A DNA stretch of 64,000 nucleotides from Cyanobium sp. NIES-981 (GTDB lineage Bacteria > Cyanobacteriota > Cyanobacteriia > PCC-6307 > Cyanobiaceae): NCBI GenBank assembly GCA_945896675.1, contig CAMDEM010000002.1, forward strand, positions 62,001 through 126,000, written 5' to 3'. The notes under the pieces were generated by a model. It made no database searches, was not told the origin of the DNA, and saw only the letters and a program-made list of their open reading frames with translations. Both the position numbers and the translations under genes were made by a program. Shown piece by piece: positions 29,131-38,800 of the stretch. How positions within the stretch are numbered: the first letter of the stretch is position 1; each line of letters starts with the position of its first letter.

Positions 29131-29165
29131 AACTCCGGTTGGAAGTTGCGGGAGTCACCCGCAAC
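29131..29165 (-). promoter_or_regulatory. Structured hsp20 5' UTR, possible RNA thermometer
   Basis: Reading toward the ATG on the minus strand, an 8-bp perfect hairpin (GTTGCGGG-loop-CCCGCAAC) is followed by AACTTCC-AACC-GGAGTT. The GGAG of the latter is the Shine-Dalgarno sequence, 8 bases before ATG. The second hairpin (six pairs, one bulged T) shares the bases AAC with the first, so the two compete. A short leaky stem over the SD is how the Synechocystis hsp17 thermometer works; the analogy is inferred. Confidence 0.35.
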
Positions 29166-29297
29166 GCCAATGTGCTGCGGCTTTTGGATGGCGTGCAGGG
29201 CGAGAACCGGCCGTTTTGGTACGGCCCTTACGGCCGAGTTCGGTTGCTACGACAGGGATGGTGGGAGAACCGAAGGGAGCTCTGATTTGTCAATTGT

Positions 29298-29993
29298 TCA
29301 TTTGGTAATGGCTGTAAGCCCAAATCTCAGCCCAAGGACTACGGCGTGAAGGCGATTCTTTGCGCCCAGGTTGCCGAGTAGGCGCTTGGTATAGGTCTTG
29401 GCAGTTTCTTCGCTAATCTGCAATGTGGCCGAGATCTCGCGATTGTTCATGCCATCGGCAAGACAGTTGAGAATTTGATAATCTCTTTCCTTGAGCTGGA
29501 GATCAGAGCTTGTTTCGCATTGGGCGCGAATCCGCTCGCTGCGGTAGCGATGACCTCCGGCGGCTGCGATCACGGCTTGTTGTAATACGCCTTTGCCTTC
29601 GAAGGCCTCTTGAATATAAAAGATGCCATCGATCCAATCGGCGTTCGTTACGCGCGCATCGGCCTGGGGGCCAGTGCAAAACAGTAATATTTTCGTGCGG
29701 GGGTGTTTTGTTTTGAATGCTTTTGCCAGGCTGAAGCCATCGCTATCGACAAGTTCGTCACTGCAGACCAGAAAGCCTGGAGACTTGGTCGGAAAGGCCT
29801 CAAGGCAGCTTTTAGCGTCAGTGCCGATATAATGAAGGCACGATGGATTGGTGAAACTATAGATAAGTGGCAGCAGATTGGTTTCTTTGCCGATGGCAAG
29901 GGCAATGCTGAGATCAAGTCCGCTCGACAGGATCGCCCTGCGCATGATCCTGCGGCGTTCCAGCAGAATAGGCATCCTGTCGGTGAGATTCAT
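29298..29993 (-). CDS. LuxR-family transcription regulator with receiver-like N-terminus
   Basis: A 231-residue protein. The C-terminal residues about 165-228 form a LuxR/GerE helix-turn-helix (LKERDYQILNCLADGMNNREISATLQISEETAKTYTKRLL). The N-terminal 130 residues have a response-regulator-like alternation (CLEAFPTKSPGFLVCSDELVDSDGFSLAKAFK), but I cannot assign a clear phosphoacceptor Asp pair, so it may be a pseudo-receiver. It is divergent from the large cellulase gene 198 bases away, which makes it a candidate regulator of that gene. Moderately AT-rich. Confidence 0.85.
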   Translation of the reverse strand: MNLTDRMPILLERRRIMRRAILSSGLDLSIALAIGKETNLLPLIYSFTNPSCLHYIGTDAKSCLEAFPTKSPGFLVCSDELVDSDGFSLAKAFKTKHPRTKILLFCTGPQADARVTNADWIDGIFYIQEAFEGKGVLQQAVIAAAGGHRYRSERIRAQCETSSDLQLKERDYQILNCLADGMNNREISATLQISEETAKTYTKRLLGNLGAKNRLHAVVLGLRFGLTAITK

Positions 29994-30191
29994 GCCGCTT
30001 CTGCTGTTCGTGGGATCGTAGGAAGTTTTCTTCTTTCTTGAAGGAGTTTTGACGGCGTCTTCCCAAGGGCGGGATGGTGCGCGACAACCCCTTCCGGCAC
30101 TTTCGGGCAGGCGAGTTCACCAGGTATCCCCTTTTTGGGATTGGTGGAGAGGGGTTGCCGCTTGTAAAACCTTTTCACTTGATTCTGCGCA

Positions 30192-33100
30192 GTGGCTACG
30201 TCTGTTCTGATTGGTGGTAATTCCGCACTGAAGTTGCTGCTCGGTGGTTCAACCTGGGCAGGGGGCTTAACGGCCAACCTCACGATCACCAATAGCGGCA
30301 CGGCGCCCTTGGCCGACTGGAGCCTGTCGTTTGAAAGTGACGTACAGATCACAGGAGCACCCTGGGGGCTCAGCTTCACGGTGGGCAAGTTGCCCAACGG
30401 GCACTACGCCTACACCTTGACCGGTAGGGATTGGGGAGCAGCTCTGGCTCCTGGTGCCAGTGTGACCGTGGGGTTCAATGCAACCCAGGCATCCACAGCA
30501 AGCACGGGAACGCTGCAGCCCTCCACCCTGTTTGCCACGAGCCCGCTTGCGCTCGTGGTTCAGTCAGGCCCGAGTAATCCCGTTGCGCCGACTGCTCCCG
30601 TGCTGGCCCCGGTGGTTGCGCCGGTGGTTGTTCCGGTGGCTGTGCCGCCTGGAGCGGGCCAAGGTTCTGTTGTGTCAGGTTCTGTTGGCTCAGGGTCTGC
30701 TGGCTCAGGTGAGGTGAACCCCATCGCCTTTGCCGTGAAGGGAGGTGGACAGAATTATGCGGAAGCGTTGCAGAAGTCGTTTCTCTTCTATGAAGCACAG
30801 CGCTCCGGCAACCTCGATGAAGCCACGAATCGAATTGATTGGCGCGGAGATTCAGGGCTGAATGATGGTGCCGATGGTGTTTGTTTTGGTGATAACACCA
30901 CGGCAAATCTTCAGGCCGGTTTAAAGCTTGATCTCACTGGGGGCTATCACGATGCAGGTGATTACGGCAAATTCGGGCTCCCCTTGGCCTCCAGTCTCAC
31001 GAATCTGGCCTGGGGAGGCTTGCAATTTTCCAAGGGCTATGGGGCGGCCGCTCAAACGGATGAACTGCTGGCCGCTGTCAAATGGGGTACGGATTATCTC
31101 CTGAAATGCAATGTGCTCGATGCTTCTGGTAAAACAGCATTTTTTGTGGCTCAGGTTGGGGATCCCAATGCGGACCATGAGCTTTGGAAATCCGCTGAGT
31201 CGGAAACAATTCTGCGACCAGTCTTGGCTGTGACTGCTGCTAAGCCGGGTTCTGATGTGGCGGGTGGTAGCGCTGCTGCCTTGGCTTCCGCATCGATTCT
31301 GTTTCGTCAAAATGGCGACAAAGTGTATGCGGATCAACTGCTCAAGAGCGCTGTAGCCCTATACGACTTTGCCGATCGGAACCGCGGTAAATACTCCGAT
31401 TCGATTCCCTCAATCCAAAACTTCTATAACTCCTACAGCGGCTATTACGATGAATTGGCGAATGGGGCGGTGTGGCTTTCAAAGGCGGTGACTGCCGGTG
31501 GGGGTGATGGGTCTGGCTATCTTGCCAAGGCCCTCAATCTATACAATACGAACATTGGCGGTTTGAATAAGGGTTGGACAGGTAATTGGGACGATGCTTC
31601 CTATGCAACGGCCGTCTTGCTCGCTCAGCAGACGGGATCCAGTGCGATTAAGCAGCAGGTGGAGGGCTGGCTGAATAACTGGGTATCGGGCGGTAACGGA
31701 GTCTCGATTACGAGCGGTGGCTTGCGCTGGGTCAGCCAGTGGGGTTCGCTGCGGTATGCAGCTAACACGGCATTTTTGGCTGACGTCTATGCGGCAAGTG
31801 TCAATGATCCCAATGGAGCCTATACGGCTCTTGCCCAGGGCACCCTCGACTACATCCTTGGTGCCAATCCACGCAATTCGAGCTATTTGGTTGGCTACGG
31901 AAACAATTTTCCCCAGCAGCCCCATAGCCGCGAGGCTTCTGGTGTGGGCTGGGATGGATTCAACAATGGCTTGCCAAATGCCCACATCAATTTTGGCGCT
32001 TTGGTGGGTGGTCCAGGTAAGGCGGATGACACTGCGTATACGGATCTTCGCAGTGATTATGTTTCCAACGAAGTGGCCTTGGATTACAACGCCGGACTCG
32101 CGGGTGCCTTTGCCCGAAGTGTGGAGCTGAAAGGCGGCGTGGCCCTGACGGACCAGGAGTTGGATGCACTGCCTGGCATCACCGTGCGTTCGTCTTCTGG
32201 TGTTACGCCAGCACCAACACCTTCACCAACACCGGTAACGCCTGCCGTCGTTGTGAACCAAGGTGCAGCTGTCGCGGCGATCAGCGGTTCAGCAGCTGTG
32301 GGCACCGCATTGAAGGCATTGATCTCTAGCGCCGACCCCGATGGCAACGGCAGTGGCGGTTTTGTTTACCAATGGCAGGCCTCCAGTGATGGGGGAAAAG
32401 CATGGAGCTCGATTGCAGGTGCGACTGCTTCCACCTACGCCGTGGACCATGGGCAGGAGGGGAAGGCGATTCAGGTGAAGGTGGCCTACACCGATGCCAA
32501 AAACTTTGCCGAATCCATCTCCTCGGCGTCGGTTTTGGTTCCCTTTGTAAATGATGGGAAGGCTGGATTTGGCATTGGCGGAACCCCTGCTGTTGGCCAG
32601 ATCCTCTCCCCGATTCTGACGTCGTCGGATCCTGATGGGGACGGAGTCTTTGCCTACCAATGGCAGTCGCAGGTGGGAGGTACCTCAACGTGGTTGGCGA
32701 TTAATGGAGCAACGGCAGCCAACTTTCAAGCGACGACTGCCCAGCAGGGCCAAAGCCTGCGGCTTCAGGTTGCTTACCAGGACCGGCAGGGTTTTGCCGA
32801 AACCGTCACCACCGGCTCAGTGGCGATACCCGTGCCAGCCCAAGGGCCAACCACCCTTCCGGGTAAGGCTGCTGCGATTTTTGACCCGGGTGGGTCGATC
32901 AAGCCGTCGATTCCAATCCCCAGCTCTGCCGATCTCAAGGTGGGGGTGTCTGGCTCCATTTGGTACCAAGGGTTGACGGCCCAGATCACTGTGACCAATA
33001 CAGGAGCATCAGCCTTAAACACCTGGAGCCTCAGTTTTGAAACCACCCATGTGCTCAGTGGTTCGCCATGGGGCTGCACGGTGACGCAAACCAATCTGGG

Positions 33101-33713
33101 CGGAGGGGTCTATCGCACCACCTTGAGTGGGGCTGGCTGGGGCGCGAGTTTGGCGGCTGGGGCCTCTGTCTCCGTGGGCTTTAACGCCACCCAGGGCATC
33201 AGCTTGGGAGAGAACGGCAGTCTCACGGGCCCTGGGTTGTTTTCCACGAGCTCCGCCCAATTGGGAGCCACAGCAGGCAATCCCAACTACATCAGCGGGA
33301 ATGGCACGGCCAATGTGCTCAAAAGTGGCAGTGGTGCCGACCTCTTGACGGGGCTTGGGGGACCTGATGTGTTCCAGGTGTTGAGCCGCCCCGCTTCTCT
33401 TTTAGCCAGCCCCGATCGGATCACTGACTTCGCCATTGGTATTGACAGTTTGGATGGCCCTACTTCGGTAGCGGCTGCTCAAGTTGCCAACCTCGGAGCC
33501 GTCACCTCCTTGAACGAGGCGGGTGTGGCTGGCCAGCTCACTGGATCCACATTCCTGGCCCAGCAGGCGGCCACTTTCTCCTTCGGGGTTGGTCCCACGG
33601 CCCGCACCTTCGTTGCGTTCAACGACGGGGTGGCGGGCTTCCAAGCGGCCACCGATGGGGTGCTGGAGATCACCGGCTACAGCGGTGATCTGAGGAATCT
33701 CTCGGTTCTTTAA
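30192..33713 (+). CDS. Secreted modular cellulase: CBM2 - GH9 - two repeats - CBM2 - RTX/bluetail C-terminus
   Basis: Predicted endoglucanase of 1173 residues from GTG 30192. The order is as follows. A CBM2-like cellulose-binding module lies at about 5-115 (GTAPLADWSLSFESD ... GFNATQAS), then a Val/Pro linker. The GH9 catalytic domain spans about 175-650, with GGYHDAGDYGKFGLP near 252, QPHSREASG near 577 and NEVALDYNAGLAGAF near 626, which holds the usual acid. A PTPSPTPVTP linker is followed by two related beta repeats (DPDGNG..GFVYQWQ and DPDGDGVFAYQWQ) and a second CBM2 near 905-1010. An RTX-like GNGTANVLKSGSGADLLTGLGG leads into the bluetail-type end (DRITDFAIGIDSLDGP ... EITGYSGDLRNLSVL). 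No N-terminal signal peptide is present, which fits type I secretion from the C-terminus. Confidence 0.88.
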   Translation: MATSVLIGGNSALKLLLGGSTWAGGLTANLTITNSGTAPLADWSLSFESDVQITGAPWGLSFTVGKLPNGHYAYTLTGRDWGAALAPGASVTVGFNATQASTASTGTLQPSTLFATSPLALVVQSGPSNPVAPTAPVLAPVVAPVVVPVAVPPGAGQGSVVSGSVGSGSAGSGEVNPIAFAVKGGGQNYAEALQKSFLFYEAQRSGNLDEATNRIDWRGDSGLNDGADGVCFGDNTTANLQAGLKLDLTGGYHDAGDYGKFGLPLASSLTNLAWGGLQFSKGYGAAAQTDELLAAVKWGTDYLLKCNVLDASGKTAFFVAQVGDPNADHELWKSAESETILRPVLAVTAAKPGSDVAGGSAAALASASILFRQNGDKVYADQLLKSAVALYDFADRNRGKYSDSIPSIQNFYNSYSGYYDELANGAVWLSKAVTAGGGDGSGYLAKALNLYNTNIGGLNKGWTGNWDDASYATAVLLAQQTGSSAIKQQVEGWLNNWVSGGNGVSITSGGLRWVSQWGSLRYAANTAFLADVYAASVNDPNGAYTALAQGTLDYILGANPRNSSYLVGYGNNFPQQPHSREASGVGWDGFNNGLPNAHINFGALVGGPGKADDTAYTDLRSDYVSNEVALDYNAGLAGAFARSVELKGGVALTDQELDALPGITVRSSSGVTPAPTPSPTPVTPAVVVNQGAAVAAISGSAAVGTALKALISSADPDGNGSGGFVYQWQASSDGGKAWSSIAGATASTYAVDHGQEGKAIQVKVAYTDAKNFAESISSASVLVPFVNDGKAGFGIGGTPAVGQILSPILTSSDPDGDGVFAYQWQSQVGGTSTWLAINGATAANFQATTAQQGQSLRLQVAYQDRQGFAETVTTGSVAIPVPAQGPTTLPGKAAAIFDPGGSIKPSIPIPSSADLKVGVSGSIWYQGLTAQITVTNTGASALNTWSLSFETTHVLSGSPWGCTVTQTNLGGGVYRTTLSGAGWGASLAAGASVSVGFNATQGISLGENGSLTGPGLFSTSSAQLGATAGNPNYISGNGTANVLKSGSGADLLTGLGGPDVFQVLSRPASLLASPDRITDFAIGIDSLDGPTSVAAAQVANLGAVTSLNEAGVAGQLTGSTFLAQQAATFSFGVGPTARTFVAFNDGVAGFQAATDGVLEITGYSGDLRNLSVL

Positions 33714-33718
33714 TCGGG

Positions 33719-33737
33719 GGCGCCGGCGTGGGGCGCC
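33719..33737. terminator. GC-rich hairpin between convergent genes
   Basis: GGCGCC, a seven-base loop, GGCGCC, six bases after the cellulase stop codon and ten bases before the 3' end of the MEKHLA gene. Only a weak TTAA follows, so termination is possible but unproven in either direction. Confidence 0.35.
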
Positions 33738-33746
33738 TTAATCGAT

Positions 33747-34238
33747 CTATAACCACCACCAGCTGCTGAAGCAGGCGGCTTGGCCGCAGGCTTGGCCCGC
33801 TGGCTCTACGAGGGTCCAGAGGCGGGCGTTGTTGATCTGGAAGCGGCGGCCATGGCGGTTGATGCGGATGCCGCGGTAGCCCTTGAAGGAGGTTTCTTGT
33901 TGGGCTGCGGTCAGGGCGGTTTGGCGGCTCGCTCGCTCGCTGGGCTCGGCGGTGAGCTGGGAGGGCATGCCCACCATCTCGCCCCAGCGGCGGTCCCAGA
34001 GGTTGAGGGCGGCCCGATTGGCATAGATCAGCCGGGGCCCGTCGCCTTGATCGAGGGGGCTGCCGTCATGGGCCAGCACCACAATTGGCGCTGCAAAGAG
34101 CTCCTTGGCCCATTGCTCGCCGTTGGCATCGCCGGCGAGCCCGGTGACGAGAGGCTGCCCGAAGCCTGTCTGGTAAGAGCTGATGAGTCGCGATGCGACC
34201 GCTTGCGCGTCGCCAGTCAGCCAGGGCTCAGGCCCCAT
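33747..34238 (-). CDS. MEKHLA-domain (PAS-like) protein
   Basis: A 163-residue protein matching the MEKHLA domain, a PAS-related module first noted in plant HD-ZIP III factors and common as stand-alone proteins in cyanobacteria. Motifs are KELFAAPIVVLAHD, RLIYANRAALNLWDRRWGEM, PSQLTAEPSERASR and GYRGIRINRHGRRFQINNARLW, ending with GQAACFSSWWWL. A ligand is unknown. Its ATG overlaps the stop of the SWIM gene by one base, so it is the last gene of the five-gene run. Confidence 0.88.
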   Translation of the reverse strand: MGPEPWLTGDAQAVASRLISSYQTGFGQPLVTGLAGDANGEQWAKELFAAPIVVLAHDGSPLDQGDGPRLIYANRAALNLWDRRWGEMVGMPSQLTAEPSERASRQTALTAAQQETSFKGYRGIRINRHGRRFQINNARLWTLVEPAGQACGQAACFSSWWWL

Positions 34239-35155
34239 CAGCTCGGGCTGTCGTCGTCAGCACCAGTGCCATTCCCCGTGCCCATGGCCTTGGCCATGGC
34301 CAGGGTGGCCATGAGCTGGCCGTGGCCCTTGAGCTGGTCAAGAAAGCGGCCATTGGCCTCCGGGAAGCGCCCGTCTTCGGCGAGGGGGATGGGGCCGGCC
34401 GCATCGAGGCCCGTATCGCCCTCCATGGCTGGCGCGATCACCACCAGCTCCGGATCAAGGGCTGCCCCATAACGCCACCACCGGTTCGGATCCTTGATGG
34501 CGGGATGCACCGGTTGGGGGGGCTCTGGGGCGTCCGCTATGGCTCCTTTTTTGGCGGCAGCCTTCTTGGCCAGGGCTTGCTTCGCCAAGGCCTGGCGGCG
34601 GCGCACGGCGAGATCGGCCAGCAGTTGGGCCCGGGTGCGGCCCCGCATTTGGAACAGCACGAAGGGGTCTTCGCTGAAGCGATCGCCCATCAGGTAGTAG
34701 ACGGCGCTGATGTGCTTGCAGGGGTTGGCCTTATCCGGGCAGCTGCATTCGCTGCGCACCTCTTGCAATTTGAACGGAAACAGCCGTTTGCCGCTCGCGG
34801 CGAAGGCCCGTTCGATGTCTTGGGGCATCACCCCCGCCAGCAGTTGGGCCGACCAACGGGCCTTTTGGGTGAGGGCGTCAAGCACGTAGCCCCAGTCGTC
34901 GTCGTTGAGCACATCGAGCCAGAGCTTCACCTTGTAGGGATCGGGGTCGGTGCCCTGCACCCGCGCATGCACCCGGCGCCCTTCAAAACGAATCGAGGTG
35001 ACGTTGCCGGAACGGGCGTAATCCCAGGCGCGTTCGAGCCGTTTTTTGAAGTGGTAGCCATTGATCAGCTCCATCCACTGCTCGACCCACCAGGGCTGCT
35101 GGCCCAGGCCCTGGTCGCCCAATTGGGTGGTGATCGGGTTGGAGAGGCTGTTCAT
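34238..35155 (-). CDS. SWIM zinc-finger protein
   Basis: A 305-residue protein with the SWIM zinc motif CxCx6CxH (CSCPDKANPCKHISAVYYLMG) at about 138-158. Upstream is a domain containing RVHARVQGTDPDPYKVKLWLD. SWIM proteins often neighbour SNF2 helicases in bacteria, and the motif is thought to bind DNA or protein. The C-terminal third is Lys/Ala-rich (KQALAKKAAAKKGAI) and probably flexible. It overlaps the upstream MNT gene by 4 bases (ATGA). Confidence 0.9.
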   Translation of the reverse strand: MNSLSNPITTQLGDQGLGQQPWWVEQWMELINGYHFKKRLERAWDYARSGNVTSIRFEGRRVHARVQGTDPDPYKVKLWLDVLNDDDWGYVLDALTQKARWSAQLLAGVMPQDIERAFAASGKRLFPFKLQEVRSECSCPDKANPCKHISAVYYLMGDRFSEDPFVLFQMRGRTRAQLLADLAVRRRQALAKQALAKKAAAKKGAIADAPEPPQPVHPAIKDPNRWWRYGAALDPELVVIAPAMEGDTGLDAAGPIPLAEDGRFPEANGRFLDQLKGHGQLMATLAMAKAMGTGNGTGADDDSPS

Positions 35156-35448
35156 GGAAAGGGGGAGCCAACGCGCTCGATGTGATCCTTGAGCCCCTGG
35201 TGCCGCAGCGATTCCCAGTGGGTCACATCGAACTGATAGGGGGTGGGTAGCTGGTCGAGGGCCTCGAGCAGTTGCCCACTGCAGTCGTCTGATGCACTGA
35301 AGGCTAGATCGATGTCGGAGCCGCGCCAGTGGCGGCCCATGGCCCGGGAGCCGTAGAGCTTGACCCAGCGGATCTGGGGAAAGTGCCCGAGACAGCCGCG
35401 GATGTCGCTCACCGTGCGCTCTGGCAGGCCGTGGTTGGTGGGGGTCAT
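35152..35448 (-). CDS. MNT-type nucleotidyltransferase (MntA-like antitoxin)
   Basis: A 98-residue minimal nucleotidyltransferase. The motif GSRAMGRHWRGSDID fits GSx10DxD exactly, the signature of MntA enzymes that AMPylate and silence a HEPN toxin (type VII toxin-antitoxin). ATG 35448 overlaps the HEPN stop by 4 bases; the longer frame to 35508 would lie inside the HEPN gene. Its own stop overlaps the SWIM gene by 4 bases. Translational coupling on both sides ties antitoxin supply to its neighbours. Confidence 0.9.
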   Translation of the reverse strand: MTPTNHGLPERTVSDIRGCLGHFPQIRWVKLYGSRAMGRHWRGSDIDLAFSASDDCSGQLLEALDQLPTPYQFDVTHWESLRHQGLKDHIERVGSPFP

Positions 35449-35870
35449 GGCTGGCGCTCTTGCAGGCTCTGCTGCAGCCATTGCAATTCCTGCCAGTAGT
35501 GCAGGCAAATCAAGTCGGCGGCCTGCCTCGCCCGGGCCTGGTCGTAGGTGTGGGCCATCAGGTTGCGCTGCTCGAGCATGTCGATCCAGAGCTGGCCGTT
35601 TTCAATTAGGCCTGTGGCAAAGGCCTGTTTGAGCACCTCCCGCGGCAGTTTCACGTCGAGGCCATTCCAGGCCAGCAGATCCTTGAGGGTTTTCCAACTG
35701 AGCTCGAAACTGAATTCGTAGGCCTTGATCAGGGCAATCACGATCAGCTCGTTGGCCGGGTCGCGCCGATGTTCGGCAATGGCGGCCTGGAGCTGGCCCA
35801 AGGCCTTTTGCAGGTTGGCGAAGCGCTGCTGCCAGCGGATGTCTGAAGAGCTGGCTGGATTGGTCGCCAT
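35445..35870 (-). CDS. HEPN-domain protein (HepT-like toxin; HI0074 family)
   Basis: A 141-residue, all-helical protein of the 'nucleotidyltransferase substrate-binding' family. The catalytic signature RNLMAHTY at about residues 101-108 fits Rx4HxY exactly. In characterised HepT this is the RNase site, with the Tyr AMPylated by MntA. It comes just before the MNT gene, the usual hepT-mntA order. It starts 3 bases after the SNF2 helicase stop codon, so it appears inserted within the SNF2-SWIM operon. Confidence 0.9.
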   Translation of the reverse strand: MATNPASSSDIRWQQRFANLQKALGQLQAAIAEHRRDPANELIVIALIKAYEFSFELSWKTLKDLLAWNGLDVKLPREVLKQAFATGLIENGQLWIDMLEQRNLMAHTYDQARARQAADLICLHYWQELQWLQQSLQERQP

Positions 35871-35873
35871 GGC

Positions 35874-38800
35874 CTAGTCCTCCTCGAGGGCGACCAGGTC
35901 GCGCAGTTGGCTCACTTCCAGGCCGCCGAGCCACTCCTCTCCCGAGCCCACGATTTCAGCAGCGAGCTTGGATTTTTCGCGGATCATGCGGTCGATCTTC
36001 TCTTCGACCGAACCGCTGGTGATGAATTTGTGCACCATCACCCGATTTTGTTGGCCAATCCGATAGGCCCGGTCGGTGGCCTGGTTTTCCACGGCGGGGT
36101 TCCACCAGCGATCGATGTGGAACACATGGCTGGCCCGGGTGAGGTTGAGGCCCACGCCACCGGCCTTGAGCGACAGCAGGAACAGCTGGGGGCCGCGGGG
36201 GTCATCCTGGAAGCGATCGACCATGGCCTGGCGCTCGTTTTTGCTGGTGCTGCCGTAGAGGAACGGCACCTCCTGGCGCCACTTGCGCTCCAGGTAGGCC
36301 TTGAGCAGGTGGCCCCATTCGGCGAATTGGGTGAACAGCAGGGCCCGATCCCCCGCCTCGATCACCTCTTCGAGAATTTCCTCCAGCCGCTGCACCTTGG
36401 CGCTGCGACTGGAAAAGCCGGTGGCGCTATGGGCGGCAGCGTCGGCGTCTTCCTTGAGGGCGAGGGCGGGATGGTTGCAGATTTGTTTGAGCTTGGTGAG
36501 CAAGGCCAGCACTTGGCCATGGCTTTGACCCAGGGGTGCCCGGGCAATCGCATCGAGGCTGGCTTCGACCGTCTTGTTGTAGAGCTTTTTCTGCTCGGGG
36601 CTGAGGCCCACCCATTCGCTCAATTCCACCTTCTCGGGCAGGTCGGAAATGATCGATTTGTCGGTTTTGAGACGCCGCAGGATGAAGGGCCCCACCCGGG
36701 CCTTGAGGTCGCGCAGGGAGGCCATATCGCCATAGCGCTCAATGGGCAGGCGATAGCGCTGGCGGAAGAACGGTTCATCGCCAAGCACCTTGGGATTGAG
36801 GAAATCCATCAGGGCCCAGAGCTCGCTGACGCGGTTCTCCACCGGGGTGCCGGTGAGGGCAATCCGAAAACGGCTGAGTTTGCCGGGCCGGGCCAGATCC
36901 CTCGCGGCCATGGATTGCTTGGCGGTTGGGGTCTTGATGGCCTGGGCTTCATCAATCACCACCCCCTGCCAATCAACGCTTTCGAGCAGCTCGCTATCGC
37001 GCTGCAGTAGGCCGTAGCTGGTGAGCATCAGATCCACACCTTTCAGGGCTTTTTTGAGCGCTTCTGGGCTGGAGGGCCGCCTCGGGCCGTAGTGCTCGTG
37101 CACGCCGAGTTCGGGGGTGAAGCCCGCCGCTTCCCGTTTCCAGTTGGTGAGTACGGAGGTGGGAGCCACCAACAACACCGGCCGTTTGAGTTCGTCTTCG
37201 GCCTTGAGGTGCTGCAGGAAGGCCAGCAGTTGGATGGTTTTGCCCAGGCCCATGTCATCGGCCAGGCACGCCCCCTGATCAAAGCGGTGCAGGAAGGCCA
37301 GCCAGCCCAGGCCCCGCTCCTGGTAGGGCCGCAATTGGCCGGAAAAGCCTTCGGGTGCGGGTAGGGGGTCAGGGGCTTTTTGCTGGTGGTACTGCTCCAG
37401 CACGGCCTGGAGGCGGGGGCCGCCTTCAAAGCGGTGCACCGGCAGGCGCATCAGGGTGTCGCCACCGGTGGCGGTGAGCCGCAGGGCGTCATCGAGGCTC
37501 AGGCCAGGTTTGGCGCTGCAGAAGCGCTCGGCATATTTGAGGTCGGCGGGCCGCAGTTCGATCCAGGCCCCTTTATGTTGCACCAGGGGGCTGCGCTTGG
37601 CCGAGAGCCGCTCGAGGTCCTTGAGGCTCAAGGTGACGCCGCCGATCATGAACTCCCACTTCCAATCCAGGCTTTCGCCGAGGGTGAAACCGCGGGATTT
37701 GGTGGGCAGTTCGGCTTCGATGGCCAGGCCCAGGCGACTGGCCAGGCCGCCGCCGAGGCTGGGGGGCAGCACCACACCCACGCCCACGTCCCGGAGTTGG
37801 CTGGCGGCGGTGCGCACCAGCACAAAGGCTTCAGCTGGGGTGAGTTGCATGGCCTCCGGGGTGGAGGCATCAATCCCCCGGGCAATCGGTTCAAACACTG
37901 TGAGGGCCCGGCCCATGCCTTCGAGAAACAGTTCGCTGGGGATGGCTACGGCCACTTCACCCATTTGCAGGCCCCGATCTCCCACCGCCCAAACGGCACT
38001 GGCTGGCACCCGCAGGCTGGGATCGGCTTCGGCTTGCAGGCCAAAGCGCAACTCCCAGAGCTCTTCGCCTTCAGCCGGGGTGAACAGTTCGAGATAGGCC
38101 CTGGCGGGGGCCACCTTGCCGGCCACTGCTTCGCGCCAATGGTGGGTGGCGATGGAAAGACGCTCGCTGTCTTCTTCGCTGAGGCTGAGGTTGCCATCGC
38201 CCTTGCCCAGGGCTTTTTGCCAGGCCGCCAGGAGGGGATCGAGGCCGTCGTTCGACGGCTGATAGCCCGCCCGGAGCTGGCCATCGAGCAGGGCCTCCAG
38301 CAGGCTTGCGACCCGCAGGCGGCCGCTGCCAGGCCGGCGGCAGGCCAGGGATGGATCGCCCGTGAGGCCCGCTGCCAGGGCACAGGTGGCCACCTGGGGC
38401 AGGCCGGTGGCCAGCTCCTCAAGACGGCGCCTGTCGTCTTCCCGGTTGACCAGCGGTAGCCAGCGGGCCTTGCCAGCTTCGATTTGGGGCAGCCAACGGC
38501 CCCGGGCAATCAGGCTCAGGGCCCAGCGCTGCAGGTGGGTCCACCAGCGCAGGTCATCGGCCATTTCGGGATGGTCGCCGGCCAGGGGCAGTCCACTGAG
38601 CCATTCAGCGGCGCTGGCCGGATCGAGGGCCCAGCCATCCACTTGCCAGGGCCACCACTCCGGTTCCTTGGGGATGGGTTCACCGGCTTGCAGGGGCAAG
38701 CCGGTCCACTGGCCAGCTTGTTTGGTTTTGCCTTTGGCGGCCTGGTGGCGACTGGGCAAACTGAGGGTGGCCCGGGCAGGCCTGAGGGCCTCCGACCACA

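Noticed and set aside
35907-38459. Plus-strand frames of 359-367 residues opposite the SNF2 gene
   Set aside because: Shadows of the helicase gene; all helicase motifs are on the minus strand.
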